Numbered from the stretch's first letter, positions 18,830 through 31,158 are shown. The stretch: DNA of 64,000 nt from Serripes groenlandicus (GCA_031761405.1 JASEVX010000003.1:70492484-70556483); one strand, 5' to 3'. Translations and numbers: made by a program. Notes: generated by a model from the letters alone, not told the origin.

Positions 18830-21240
18830 CATATATGTCGTATTCTGAATACTCCAATACATATTGATGAGGTATATCAAAGTATAAATAAACTAAAACA
18901 AGGTAAATCACAAAGCACAGCTGGCATCAGTGCAGAGTTTTACAAACATACATGTTTCGATATAGCTCCATTTTCCTGTTCGCTTTTTAATATAATTCTC
19001 CCGTCGAGCGTTTTCCCAGACACATGGAGAGACAGTATTATTGTACCTGTATACAATTCAGGGTCAAGGAATGACCCTGCTAATTAAAGAGAGATTTCCT
19101 TAGTTAATGTTATGTATAAAAGGTTTTCAAATATTTTAAATTCTAGGTTATGTAAGTGGGCTGAAATGTATAATAAAACAGACGAAGCCCTGGCAGGCTA
19201 CAGAGTTGGTTATTTTTGTACAGATATGTTTACCTTACAAAGTTTAGTTCAAAAATATATTAGCGAAAAAGGGGGAAGGTTTTACCAGGGACGTAGATAA
19301 GAGGGATAGGCATCTCAACCTGTACACCTGTTATCTGGTTTAAATATCACACATAGAAATAAAAATTGTCAACATTTTCACATTTTGTAGCAAATAAAAC
19401 TTTGAAGTCACAATTGGCACATAAACAAAACATACATATTCGGAAGCTTAACAGTTCACCTAAAGTTAGAGATACAATGAATAACTGGAATGTCTTTGTA
19501 TTTTGAACAAATACTGGTTTAAAAGACACTGATATTGGGATTTCTGAATTATATTTTCTTCCCCAAAAATTAATAGACTGACATTTTTCATACGGATAAC
19601 ATATTATCAAAACCTGTCATATTAAAATATTTTTATCTACTGCAATAGAAGAATGTTTAAACTTGCAGATTTCTTTTTTTATATTTTCATATCTTGAATA
19701 GTGTTTGAGTTTTACTTGATACAAATGTCGGCACGGGTGATATTTTAGTATATAATTTAGTTACTTATCCCTCTTATCTACATCCCTGGTTTTACGTTTT
19801 ATATGTTGATTTCCAAAAAGCTTTTGACTCTATAAGACATTTCGATCTGTTTGAAAAGGAAAGGTATTAGTGGTAAAAGCTAAGATTGTCAATTTATATG
19901 TCCTCAAATATGCGCAGTTACGAACGTGTAAATGATATTCTTTGAGAACCATTTGTCTGCAACATAGGAGTACTCGTCAAGGGGACGTAAGCAGTACAAT
20001 AATCTTCAGTTTATATATTAATGAGTTATGTACCTTTATAAAAGATAAGGGGCACAGGGGCATTTTCGTAACTGGTTTATCAAACTGGTATGAATATAAA
20101 TAAAGGTAAAACAGAAATAATAGTCTTTAGAAATGGTGGACCGCTTCGTAACTATGAACATTGGAGATATAAAGATCGAGCTGTTGATGTTACTTCTGTT
20201 TATAAATAAATGGGAATACTTTATACACCGAAATTATCATGGGGTAGAGGAAAGCTAAGCTGGGGCTAACATTTGGGTTACTGAATTTTCAAATCACCTT
20301 GAAAGGGTACAAATAAAGTAGTGTAAGGATTTTTTAGGTGTATGTTCGTCAACAAATGATAGTATTGTTTTAGGTAAGTGTGGCAGATTTCCCTTTTGTG
20401 TTGATTATTGTTTTACATCTATAAAGTATTGGATAAAACTACTCCATATGCCTGACCATAAACTTCCTGGTAATTGTTATAAAATGTTGAAGATGATAGT
20501 GAAAGGAATACATGGGCTACGTCAATTAAACAAATATTGTATCTTTATGGCTTTGGATATGTCTGGCTAGCGCAAGATGTTGGTAACCCAGACATGTTTT
20601 TAGCTACATTCAAACAACGACTGAAAGACTGCATGCAACACAATTGGTTAGGATCTATACATATGAGTCCACGATGCTTAACTTACAAGTATTTTAAAAG
20701 CATGCTAAATCCAGAATAATATGTATCTATAAATCTATCATTCTATCTTAGGAAACAAATTGCAAGGTTCATATGTTCTAGCCACAAATTTAGTTTTGAA
20801 ACCGATAGGCATATTGGAATAGACAGAGAAAATAGAATTTGTATTTATTGTCTGCATAATTTTAAAATTCATTGTATTGAAGACGAATATCATGTATTTT
20901 TCAACTGTTTTCAATATTCTTAGGTACGGAATCGTTTTTTGTATTCTTGGTATCTTGGAAGATCAAGTAATGATCATTTTCATTCATTAATGAGCTCTAG
21001 CTATGAAACGATCATCAGAAAAATTCTTCATTGCAGCAGTCATGAAAATGAAAGAGTCTAAACATAGCAAACAACAGTAATAATTCATTTACTTGTGAGC
21101 AATACGCAACTAAATATCATAACACTTTTATATATAAATACAAAATTGCATAACATGACAACTATGTATAATTATTCATGCATGTATGTATATATCGTAT
21201 GATGGACCGATGGCCTTCATGTACAAAATAAAATGTAAAG
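18830..21240 (+). mobile_element. Decayed LINE copy, interrupted by a MITE
   Basis: Frame-shifted translation yields recognisable reverse transcriptase pieces in order: QSTAGISAEFYKH, FPDTWRDSIIVPVYNSGS, REISLVNVMYKRF, and (split by the MITE at 19286-19787) VDFQKAFDSIRHFDLF. These are followed by GKTEIIVFRNGG and a C-terminal Cys/His segment (CIYCLHNF, IEDEYHVFFNC) near 20830-20910. Many stops and frameshifts. The 3' end at about 21200-21240 has ATGGCCTTCATGTACAAAAT and AATAAAATG. Confidence 0.75.
19286..19787. mobile_element. hAT-like non-autonomous DNA transposon (MITE), about 502 bp
   Basis: Terminal inverted repeats of about 25 bp (CAGGGACGTAGATAAGAGGG at the left; the inverse at the right has two differences) are flanked by GGTTTTAC on both sides (19278-19285 and 19788-19795). 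Removing the element and one flank restores the reverse transcriptase frame of the host LINE across the site, so this is a clean insertion. Ends of the CAGGG type and an 8-bp duplication fit the hAT superfamily. No transposase inside. Confidence 0.88.
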
Positions 21241-21254
21241 TATTTTATATTGAT

Positions 21255-21900
21255 AAGCTATTCAGCCATGTGTCGTCCACCGTCGTCTTTGTGATGCACT
21301 TGATCAACGCAGCAGGGAAGGCCTAAATCAATGAACGACGACTCAAGGGTTTCTAACTTTCTTCGTGCAAGAAAAGTAGCAAAAATAGCCTCGAATTAAC
21401 CGGTTCTTAAACGCAGCGGATACGCGCTACTAAAGACGATGATTCTGACTAGTTGATAATCCCTGTTTGATCTGGTGTGAAGCTACGTTCTTTTAACCCT
21501 CGCCCACATACATGCCATTTATGATGCCTCTACAGCAGACGACTTTTGAAAACATTGTGGCAAAAGGTGAAATTGTTCAGAATTGTCTGAATGTTTTCAA
21601 AGTCGTCTGCTGCAGATTTTTTATCTGGGAAATGGTAAATTGATTGTTTTCAAAGTCGTCTGCTGCAGATTTGTCATCTGGGAAATGGTAGATTGGGTGT
21701 TTTCAAAGACATTTGAGAACTTTATTTGAATAGACGTTGTGCCCCAAAAAATAATTCTACAGTAATTAGAAACATTGTATTCCTGAAACACCTCTCATAT
21801 ATTAACCATTTTCTACATAAGAAGGCATTTTGATGCAACTGCAGCAAAAATATTTTCGATAATGTGAAATTTCCTTTTGCCACAAAGTTTTAATCTATAC
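21255..21900 (+). repeat. Segmental duplication block, partner of 56040-56625
   Basis: Starts TTCAGCCATGTGTCGTCCACC here and TTCAGCCAATTGTCGTCCACC in the partner. Continues through a shared MITE to CAACTGCAGCAAAA. No gene seen. Confidence 0.88.
21497..21700. mobile_element. Foldback MITE copy with local 3' tandem duplication
   Basis: TTAACCCTCGCCCACATACA opens it. CTACAGCAGACGACTTTTG, ACATTGTGGCAAAAGG and GTCGTCTGCTGCAGATT follow. The closing 53 bp (TTTTCAAAGTCGTCTGCTGC... to GGGAAATGGTA) are repeated once more at 21640-21695. The partner at 56248-56396 has only one copy of this end. Confidence 0.8.
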
Positions 21901-22179
21901 AATAATTATACATGTAGAATTGATAAACTTTTACCGTATTTTTGTATTGATATTTCTCATCAAACTTTCTAAGGAACTCTAAAAAGTTTTGTTAGTCAGG
22001 ATAAACAAAAGGGCCATGCTGGCCTTGGATCGCTAACATGAGTTATGAAATATGATAAGATGTAATGTCAACCACAGTAACTCAGTTTGCGGTCAGGTAA
22101 GCTTATACAAAAGACTAGTTCCATTTGCCACAAGGCGAAATTACCCTACCATCTGTGTCCGTCTTTTGTCAAATTAATA

Positions 22180-22740
22180 TAACTTGAGGAAACTGATGGA
22201 TCTGTATCAGATAAGAAGATTTTGACGAGAGAAACACTAGACAATGCTGCATACCAAATATCTATGTATATGCCTTTTGGTTTCAGACACAAATATTTCC
22301 AAAGATTCGCTATACATCTCTATGTAAAACAGGTGACTCCGGGGTGGGGGCCAATTTTGACGCCATGGGCATACTATACTTTGAACAATCTTGGAATAAG
22401 ACCATTAGAAGATGCAACACACTAAATATCTTAGCTCAATGCCTTTTGATTTCAGACAAGAATATTTTCAAAGACTTTCCCTAAATATTTTTGTAATACA
22501 TGTTACCCCCGGAGCAGGGTCATAATTTGAATAATCTTGGTAGAGAATCACAGATAAAGGTTACAGACCTTATATCTAAGCTTTTCTGTTTCAAACAAGA
22601 CGATTTGCAAGCTTTTCCTTTTTGTTGCCATGGCAACCAGAGTTTTACATGGAATCAATTTCTTTACCCAAGGATCATTCCTACCTAGTTTATTCAAAAT
22701 ACAACCAGCCGTTTGGAAGGAAATTTCAATTAAATAAAAA
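22180..22740. repeat. Degenerate tandem repeat of the 'caatcttgg' type
   Basis: Phrases such as GAACAATCTTGG, GCCTTTTGGTTTCAGACA, GTGACTCCGGGG and AGATGCAACACAC recur every 150-200 bp. It is partly collinear with 56680-57000 and related to 62950-63600. Short frames here are not credible genes. Confidence 0.6.
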
Positions 22741-22746
22741 CATAAC

Positions 22747-23415
22747 GTCGGCTGTCTGGACATCGAGAATTTATTTCGGGCGTCGGCCGTCTTGACATTG
22801 AGAAGTTCGGATGTCGGCTGTCTGGATATCGAGAAGTTCGGGTGTAGGCCGTCTGGACATCGAGCAGTTCGGACGTCGGCTGTCTGGACATCGATAATTT
22901 ATTTCGGGCGTCGGCCGTCTGGACACCGAGAAGATCGGGCGAAATAACGTCGCGTGTAGGCCTTCTGGACATCGAGAAGTTCGGGCGAAGAACGTCGGCC
23001 GTCTGGACACCGAGAGGATCGGGCGAAAGAACGTCGGGTGTAGGCCGTCTGGACATCGAGAAGTTCGGGCGTCGGCAAACTGTACATCGAGAAGTTCGGG
23101 CGAAGAACAGCGGCCGTCAGGACACCGAGAACTTCGGACGTCGGCCTTCTGGACATCGAAAAGTTCGGGCGAAGAACGTCGGCCGTCTAGACAACGAGAA
23201 GGTCGGGCGAAAGAACGTCGGCCGTCTGGACATCGAGAAATTCGGACGAGGGACGTTGGCCGTCTAGACAACGAGAAGATCGGGCGAAAGAACGTCGGCC
23301 GTCTGGACATCGAGAAATTCGGACGACGGACGTCGGCCGTCTGGACATCGAGAAGTTCGGACAAAGAACGTCGGCCATCTCGACATCGAGAAGTTCGGAC
23401 GAAGAACGAAGACCA
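22747..23415. repeat. GC-rich minisatellite, about 18 units of about 30-39 bp
   Basis: Built from variants of GTCGGCCGTCTGGACATCGA followed by GAAGTTCGGGCGAAGAAC or shorter ends. The partner locus at 57000-57045 has just one unit between the same unique flanks, so the array expanded in copy A (or collapsed in copy B). The Arg/Pro/Ser-rich minus-strand frames (repeated SRRPT, SRCPDGRR) simply reflect the repeat. Confidence 0.92.
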
Positions 23416-23899
23416 TCACAATAGCTCACCATGAGCTTAAATGTATGGCAGCCCAAACAGATAATTATCTGCATTTGTCACAAAACCCTATGACGAGCTT
23501 TTCCAAGAGGCCCAATTTTGTATTATTTTTTTTTTTAGATAAAATTTAAAAAAAGTCGTCAATTGCATTTAAATAAAAAGAAAAACATATATTTTTAATA
23601 AATGTTTTTTTATGTACAGACGAAACCATGATGTTCAAAATGTGTTATTTATGTGTTTTTACGTTAATTTCTTCTGCGCATGCGCAAATTTAGTTAAACG
23701 AGTACGGTTTAAATCGGTAAATAAGTTAATTAACACATATATTATGTTATTTCTTTACAAAATCATTTAAACATACACGTCCGAAGCAAGACATACATTC
23801 ACGGGTAACTTGTGCCTTTCATATTTTCACCCATCCTTTTATCCGTCTGTTCGTTCATTAATTCAACGTTTCGATCAACACATTTTTTTATTTATTTTT

Positions 23900-24626
23900 T
23901 TAGCTCACCTATGTACGAACTGCAAGGTGAGTTATTGTGATTACATTTTGTCCGCCGTCCGTTCGTCGTCAACATTTGCTCTTGTGAACACTCTACAGTC
24001 TATTCTTTGCATCCAATCATCATGAAAGTTTATCAGAACATTCATCTCGATGATTTCTTGGACAAGTATGAAACTGGGTCATGTCTGGTCAAAACTAGGT
24101 CACTAGGTCAAATTTAAGGAATATATTGTTAACACTCTGGAAGATAAATGTTTGGCTTGAGCATGTTGAAGGTATGTTTTAGTGATATTTAGGCCAAGTT
24201 TGGAACTGTTAGTGATATCTAGGCCAAGTTTGAAACTGGGTCATTTCAAGTCAATAACTAGGTCAATTGGTCAAGTTTAAAGAAACTCTTGTTAACACTC
24301 TGGAAGTCACATTTTTGGCTTGAGCATGTTAGAACTTTGTCAGAATGGTTCTCTTAGTGATATCTAGAGCAAGTTTGAAACTGGGTCATGTCCGGTCAAA
24401 AACTTGGTCAATCGATCAAATTTAAGGAAAATCTTGTTAACACTCTGGAAGTCACATTTTTGGCTTGAGCATATTGAAACTTTGTTAGAATAGTTGTCTT
24501 AGTGATATCTAGGCCAAGTTCGAAACTGGGCTATGTCCGGTCAAAACTAGGTCACAAGGTCGAAATTAAGAAATATCTTGTTAACACTCAGGTGAGAAAA
24601 TCAAAGGCCATCATGGCCCTCTTGTT
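23900..24626. mobile_element. Tandem-cored bivalve repeat element bounded by AGCTCACCT / AGGTGAG
   Basis: Opens TTTTTTAGCTCACCT and closes AGGTGAGAAAATCAAAGGCC, then ATCATGGCCCTCTTG. The core is four degenerate units of about 145 bp (GAAACTGGGTCATGTC..., AGTGATATCTAGGCCAAGTT, TTGTTAACACTCTGG). This arrangement is typical of abundant bivalve elements with central tandem repeats. It has been compared with Helitron-like non-autonomous elements such as 'pearl', but that assignment is an inference here. Non-coding. Absent from the partner duplication. Confidence 0.65.
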
Positions 24627-24964
24627 TGTTATAACAATAAACACAATTTTGATTGTGATTTGATGTCCCTTTTTTATTAGGGTCCACTATTGGAGTGAAA
24701 TATTGAAGAACTGAAGTATATTTAGTTTACTGATTGAAAGTTATGAAAATTTCCAATTATATAAAACGATAATTAGTCACAAAGTTACGGTAAAAATATA
24801 TGATTATCACAATGAAAATTGTGTTTATTGAGCGCAGCATTGAACAGACTCCATGAAGGTATTCTTTTTATTTAAGCTTTATTGAAATATCGGGACAATA
24901 TCCAAAGAAAATCTTTCATTTCTTTGTTTCTGATAATAAGTAAATCTTGTTTCGTTATTAATCA

Positions 24965-26105
24965 AGCTATGGACTATGGCCTTTAAGAAGCCGTTCGGCA
25001 AGTCGTTTTATTCGAGTAAACGTTGTCACACTGTCACTTCGTTCGTATTTTACCATAGCCATAGCATGTGTAGCAGATTGTCCATCAATGTTTGCCTCGT
25101 TTTGGTCAAAGTTATCGATTGATGCATCAATCATTGGTCCAGTAGAGTCAACATGTTCTAACCCAAAAGACATATCTTTCAATACTGACTGTCAGGCAAT
25201 GTTTTGCTGCAGAACTCAAAAACATTCGCACCTCATTTAAGTTACACATACGCCTAGGCTTTTCAGAGTGTCAATTAAGATTTTACAACCAAAGTCATGG
25301 TGAAGTTGAACAGTCAACCCAAGAATCAAGGGCCTCTTCATATTTCGATTGATTGATTGGGGTTTAACGCCGTTTTTAACAATTTCTCAGTCATATAACG
25401 GCGGCCAGTTCACCTACTCATGTGATTCCTGGTTTGCTCACACCAGTACTCCACACAACAGTCTTCCAAAGCATCTGGCTACTTTTCCACATATACTAAG
25501 TCAATTGGTGAAAGACAAATGGCGCATGTCGCATTGACTTTTGTCAATCGTCGGAAAGAATGTTGGCCTAGCCGGGATTCGAACTCAAAACCCTTGGATT
25601 GACAGCCCGCGTCGCTACCGACTGAGCTTTTGGGGCTCGTCTTCATATTTCGACAGATGGACACTATTTGGTGACACATAAATATAGACTTGATTGACCG
25701 TTTGTTATCCCTTGTTATATTTGAAAGAGACAATGCCTTGTTAAATGCCTTTTCATCCAGCCGCCAAAAGATAAAATCTGCCAAATCCTGGGGAATAAAC
25801 TCTTTAACGGCATGAAGATTGAATTCTGAAGGCGCAACATACTCATCCTTGTCGTCGGATGTACATGCCATCGACTCTCTAAGTATTCCAGTCGCTGCTT
25901 GTACTTTGTATCGGGTACTCTCTCCTGTCCCAGTTGAAATGCAAGTTAGCATTTCTTTCCATGTATTACCCTTGTCACATATAAGGTAACACTCTCTGTC
26001 ATAGAATGAGACACATGGATCTCTTACTGAATGACGTTTACTAGTTGATGAACTGTCGTGTGTCGTCTCATCTTGATCAATCCATGGGTAACGTCGGGTG
26101 TATAG
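24965..26105 (-). pseudogene. Broken gene of unknown function, split by a SINE
   Basis: Reading from 26105 down, an open frame encodes a segment with two CxxxxxxxC-type spacings (CVSFYDRECYLICDKGNTW) and then FIPQDLADFIFWRL and CHQIVSICRN. A SINE then interrupts at 25639-25349. Beyond it come LGLTVQLHHDFGCKILIDTL (after a frame change), a stop, and finally SIDNFDQNEANIDGQ and THAMAMVKY ending at 24967. The blocks resemble an uncharacterised metazoan repeat-associated protein I know only by sequence style. I assign no function. At least two frame changes plus the insertion make it non-functional. It could be a decayed transposon gene. Confidence 0.5.
25349..25639 (-). mobile_element. tRNA-derived SINE, about 291 bp, with 14-bp target-site duplication
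   Basis: Flanked on both sides by TCTTCATATTTCGA (25335-25348 and 25640-25653). The minus-strand head is tRNA-like: an A-box-like AGCTCAGTCGGTAGCG and a B box GTTCGAATCC. The body includes GGAATCACATGAGTAGGTGA and the tail is CGTTAAACCCCAATCAATCAA. Such tails are common in molluscan SINEs. It is inserted in the pseudogene above. Confidence 0.9.
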
Positions 26106-26251
26106 AGATATACATTTGGTATGAAACCTTGCTTTGAGATGAAATCACAATATAGCCTCTCTATATTGGTTCAATTGGGTGTGAACAGTGTCACGTTTTT
26201 TATCAGCAATGAATAAAATTGCATGAAGACCCTTTTTTGATGGATTTTTTT

Positions 26252-27301
26252 TAGGGATGGGAACGAATATTCGAATATTCGAAAAATGTACGAATATTCG
26301 AATACTGTTTTCGAATAAGAACATTCGTTTTCAGTGTACTATTTTCTATAATTATTACTATTTTCTAAAATCAAAACAAAACATTATTAGTAAAATTCTG
26401 ACATCGGTCGCGAGTTTGAGCTAATCATTTATTAAGGGTGAAGTGATAAAGAGTGTGTATGTGTCGTTTGTTGCGTTTTTACAACGTATGTCAAAACATA
26501 AGTAACAATAATACAATCAATAATTGTCACGCGTACGTTTATCAGAGATCTAACCGTGTGTAACCAGATATCACATTGACGACCAGTTTGTTTGATATTT
26601 TTGAATCAACAAACATGTATAAACGGTGACAGGCTGCAGTTCCGTAAAACCCTCCCAGCCTAACCAAAACATAGTCGATGTTTACATCAAAGACAGCTGT
26701 TGCAAAAATGAATAAATCATATTTAAACATCGCATTACGTCTCAAAAGTATGCAGCTTTCCTCTTTACCTCTTCACAAATGAATTCACATAAGCGAACAA
26801 AATGAATCGTCCGCGATTTTGTTTTCTTACAACACGCGATTAAATTGACCTGACGAAATCGGTAAAAGAAATATCACCCAACTCCCTATGCTTTTTGTAT
26901 GAATAAGATTTATAATTATTTCGTTAATTATTTGATTCGATTCAATATTAAACTCGGTAAACAAGCGCCACCTGAATATACGGCTCAAAAAACGTTGCGA
27001 TTTGGTTTATCGTTTGGAAGGGATTTATTTCTTGATTTACTTCAAATTGAAATTCAAATACATCTGTTGAGGAAAAAGAGAGTGTAAGTTCAGTTGAAAA
27101 CATGAAATATATACGTAAACAATAGATCATACTTTTACTTGGAAAATTGACATTATTTGAAAAAGGAAATGGGAAGTACCAGTGTTCAGATTAACCTGAA
27201 ATCGGATACTGATTTCTGATTCGAAAATCGAATATTCGAATATATTCGAATAAAGAAAACGAATATTCGAATATCGTTTTCAATATTCGTTCCCATCCCT
27301 A
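26252..27301. mobile_element. hAT-like non-autonomous element, about 1.05 kb, with GAATATTCG-rich ends
   Basis: Ends TAGGGATGGGAACGAAT and its inverse are flanked by imperfect 8-bp repeats (ATTTTTTT and ATTTTTGT). Just inside both ends the palindrome CGAATATTCG is repeated several times. Terminal motifs and the 8-bp duplication fit hAT. The interior is AT-rich without a transposase. The short frame at 26899-27087 has no recognisable feature. Confidence 0.78.
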
Positions 27302-28270
27302 ATTTTTGTATAACCACGCCAAATCGCCAAATTTGAGTCTGTTAAACTTTTGTAACAAATAATGCATAAACTAGCATTGAAAGTACAATCGTCAATGACT
27401 AGTGAAGCCATCGTTTGGTTAATAAAATAAATGTTTAACACAGATTTAGAACAACCTTGATCTATTCAATACAAGAGCTTACTAGTATTATTTATCTTGG
27501 AAATTTTCTTAGGCAGAAATTTTATAAAACTGCGTCACTGCTTATGTCAGAGCAAATGACACCCATTGGCCAGTTAATAAATAACACGCTGACATTTATA
27601 ATTTACCTGTAAACTATATCAGTTGATTCAAGCTATATATTCAACTGATAAATTAAACAACACATATGTTTTTAAAATAGTATTAAGACCGTTTATATGT
27701 CGACTGAATGTAGATATACTTGCTTTAAATAAAATTATCCAGTTATCATTTTAAATTAACACGCTTACATTTATAATTTATTACGTTGATATATAAAGCA
27801 ATTGATTTCAGATATATTCATTTAATAAACATTGTATTAATATTGAGCATTCAGAACGATCATACTTTATTTGCTTAACGATTAGTAAACTGTTAATTAG
27901 ACAGTGTTATGTACACATTTTAAATTGCTTTAAACGCCGATTACATGGATTCATTTGCATGTTTACGAACACAATCATTGATAAATTCAATACATTAAAC
28001 GTCTTCAATGAAAAAAATAGCAATATACCTGATAAAGCATATACTTTTGGAAAGTATCCGAAATATACGTATTATCCGAATTACTCTTTTTTCCTATATA
28101 AGATAAAGCAAAATTTTCCTAGTTTGAAGCGTAAATAACTTTTTCTGTAAGAGACGGATTTCTATGCGATTTTTTTTGGTTAACATGTACATCAATACCT
28201 TCCGAAAAATATTAAAATCGCTTTGTTATACTCCCGGTAGAACCTTTCAAAAACACCAACCCGTTTTCTA
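27302..28270. other. AT-rich DNA without recognised features
   Basis: Weakly repeated phrases (taacacgct.acatttataattta at 27580 and 27758) suggest an old tandem duplication of about 175 bp. No gene seen. Confidence 0.5.
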
Positions 28271-28274
28271 CAGG

Positions 28275-29640
28275 TCTATTAACTTTTGTGTTTTTATTGT
28301 GTATTGCAATTTACATATATTTCAAAGTAAACATTGTCAATGCTTCAAGGTTATTTAACATCATTTTGATTTCATGATGTTACTATCGTTTTGAGAATCA
28401 CAGTATAAAACTATAATTGAAACCATACAACATGAAATTTATTTTTACTTTTCAAGATGTATCATACGTACGTATCTGAATGTATTACTATTTGGCATTT
28501 TTCTTTCCACCTTTTTATACTATTAGTTTTACTAAAAATAAAATAATGAAAAAGAATCTTAAAGAAAATAACTAAACATAATGTTAAAACGTGTGTTTTT
28601 TTTAAATAAAAGTATGATTATTGAATAGAGTTGCAATCATTGCAGCAAACGTATAAAGTGCTCACTATGATCAAATTTCTCCATTTTTCAAAATGTTTTC
28701 AAAAGTTGTCTGCTGCAAATACCTCTGTATATTGGAAAGGGTAATTATACCATAACTGGTATTTAGCATTTAAAGTATACATAACTTATTTTAATCATAA
28801 ATAAGGCTTAACTTATCAAATTCCTTGAACTGTTGACATTGTTCAAATATTGCACATAATATCAAAGGCAAGTTTAAACTGAAGAACAAAAGAAAAAAAA
28901 TTGTTTTCCCCTCTGAGCATAATCACATTTACTCCTTGTAACTTACACCATTTATTCATTCATTCATATGTACTTCGGCTGGCAATTTGGAGTATTGATG
29001 CATCAGAGTGCAGTGAAGTCTTAACCAACATAAAACAAATCTGCAGCTGACAATTTTGAAATTATCTGGGCGAAACACGGGAAATCCCTAAAAATGAAGG
29101 TACAATTACTTTAAAAAAATGAAAACCACTGTGACAAAGGAGAAACTGCTTATATTAATTCTCCTGTTGTCAATGATTTTGAAAGGCATCTGCTTCCCAG
29201 GCGTCAGAAAGCGTCTGAATGCGGGAAAGGGTTAATTGTCCACCTCTATGTTATATAAAACTAAACGCAATGTCTGACAACAATAACTGGAAGTGTCGCC
29301 ACACTTATTGTTCCACAATCAAACTTTATATGATTCCAAACAGAGAGGAAAGTTAACCCCAAATTGCCAGTCGAGACTCACATTCATATAACATCTTTTA
29401 GTTTAATTGCTATTTAGAGTCGTCTGCTTTTTGAAACAATATATGTGTTACATCCGGAGACTTGGAAGCATAATTCGGAACTGTAGAATAAAGGAGAATT
29501 GCTCACAATAACATGTTTATTGAGGCAGTGGTAAGGGGAAAAAAAGTAATAAAAAATACGTGATACTGAAAAACTGAAAACTGTCAGAGGGATGGTGTAC
29601 CTTATTTGATATTAGAAACCCTTTCCCACATGCAGCATGA
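28275..29640 (+). repeat. Segmental duplication block, partner of 57245-58560
   Basis: Starts at TTTTTATTGTGTATTGCAAT in both and is collinear to CTTTATT at 29650 and 58613. The partner lacks 29022-29175 but has a 59-bp unit in three copies (58036-58212) where this block has one. Confidence 0.9.
29021..29231. mobile_element. Foldback MITE copy
   Basis: Opens TTAACCAACATAAAACAAAT with CTGCAGCTGACAA, then GTGACAAAGGAGAAACTGC. Closes GGCGTCAGAAAGCGTC and GCGGGAAAGGG before TTAA at 29232. Its first three quarters are missing at the partner site 57977-58040. Confidence 0.7.
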
Positions 29641-29888
29641 AAAATTTCTCATAACTGAACTTTATTTATAGGGACTTGAATAAATCATCTGTACAGGTTG
29701 TTATATAGTGGAAAACGTTAAAGTCATTTGGCTTGAACATAGTTAGGAAAGAACAAAGACTACATTTAGACAATTTGAAATAATTTTGATGAAGCATTTT
29801 TGAGCAATATTACTTTTCTTAGAATGTGTTCCTAAGCCATCTGCTGCAGATGTGTCAACATTTGTATTGACTAATGATAGGGTAAATC
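29618..29888. mobile_element. Foldback MITE copy
   Basis: AACCCTTTCCCACATGCAGC opens it, and CCATCTGCTGCAGATGTGTC and GATAGGGTAAAT close it. A further fragment follows at 29965-30088 (ATGAGCAATTTCTTC, GCGAAAGGATTAA). The partner has the first part at 58543-58600. Confidence 0.65.
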
Positions 29889-30089
29889 GATCTACATGCC
29901 CCATTCGAGCAATCTTTCGAGAAAAAATAACCTTAACATAATAAACACATTACTGTGGAAAAATCCTGCCGACCCATTCATGCTAAAAATATTGTTATGA
30001 GCAATTTCTTCATTTCTGACGCAAAGTTATCAACTGTCGCCTGCGGAAGAGGCCTCAGAAGGCGTTTGTATGTGCGAAAGGATTAAAGG

Positions 30090-31150
30090 TGCATGGATGA
30101 GATACTAGTGGGGCTAGATTCAGTTTTGATGTGTGTCTGAAGATACATTTAGGGCTAGATTTAATGTAGCGAAACAGTGAAGGCTCTAGTTAGACTCGTC
30201 ATTTATAACCAGACCCCGTATTGTCTGACGCGGTTGAAATGTATTCAAGTAAATCAATTTGACCTCATCTGTAATTCTTTCCAATTTAACATTGATTCAA
30301 AGTATCAAGACAAATGACGCGCTGACCTCGTATTTGAAAAGTTGCAAGCTTATTGGAGCAGAAAACTGTTAATAGCTTTGCGTTCAAATATAGTAAAAGG
30401 TGAACTATGTATGGCATAATATTATAGTGACTGTTTGCTCTTAAGAGCTTCAATCCTTGTAGTATAAATTGTGGGTATTCGTAAAAGCATTTTTGGTAGA
30501 TTTATTTTGCCGTTTCAAGAAACTTTTGTGCCCCAATTGGCCTCCGCGGGGCTTCTTTTCATTTGCTTTTTTTGTAACTCTGTCACAAACTTTTTATTTT
30601 TTAAGTAAAATCTCAACATATTAAACTTAGTGGATTTTCTGTTTAAACTTATCAAGTTGAACAAGGTGTCTCTGAAAGAGAATAGATATTTACTAGGCAA
30701 ACGTGTATATATCACACATTTTAAAACAAAAGTGAAAGCAACGTTTTCGAAAATCTATCTATACTGTAAACACATCGTATATACGTCTACTTATTAATTC
30801 AGACGTTGACGAAAACAGGAAGAAGGCGATAGATAGGGATGCTAATGACACTAAGTATCCATTGTTTACGTACACAAGAATGGTTATTGTTCATAAGATA
30901 GTCCCCGAAAATCCTTTGTGCAAATAATTTAGCCAGGATCTTAAATATTAAACCCTTTTGACTTTGCTAATTGGAAAGATATTTATCAGGACATCTCAAT
31001 GACAATCTGAAGTGTAGATGCCTGTAGTCATAATCTATCTCGAGATATACTAGATTTGTTACTGAAAAAACAAATTTGCAGTAATCAAGAACAATGTACA
31101 CCAAGAAAGCGAACATGAATGAATTTAGTAGGATCATTAAGTCAAAATAA
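30090..31150. other. Non-coding DNA, no feature recognised
   Basis: AT-rich, with no convincing coding exon, repeat array or inverted repeat. Confidence 0.5.
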
Positions 31151-31158
31151 TACGATTG

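Noticed and set aside
22730..23474. Several overlapping minus-strand frames of up to 197 codons
   Set aside because: They are repetitive readings of the GC-rich minisatellite (SRRPT, SRCPDGRR). All frames are open because the unit lacks stops.
25575..25639. tRNA-like sequence with A and B boxes
   Set aside because: It is the head of a SINE with target-site duplication and a non-tRNA body. No proper tRNA cloverleaf was evident.
26899..27130. Small frames inside the hAT-like element that could be a transposase remnant
   Set aside because: They are too short and lack any hAT transposase motif.
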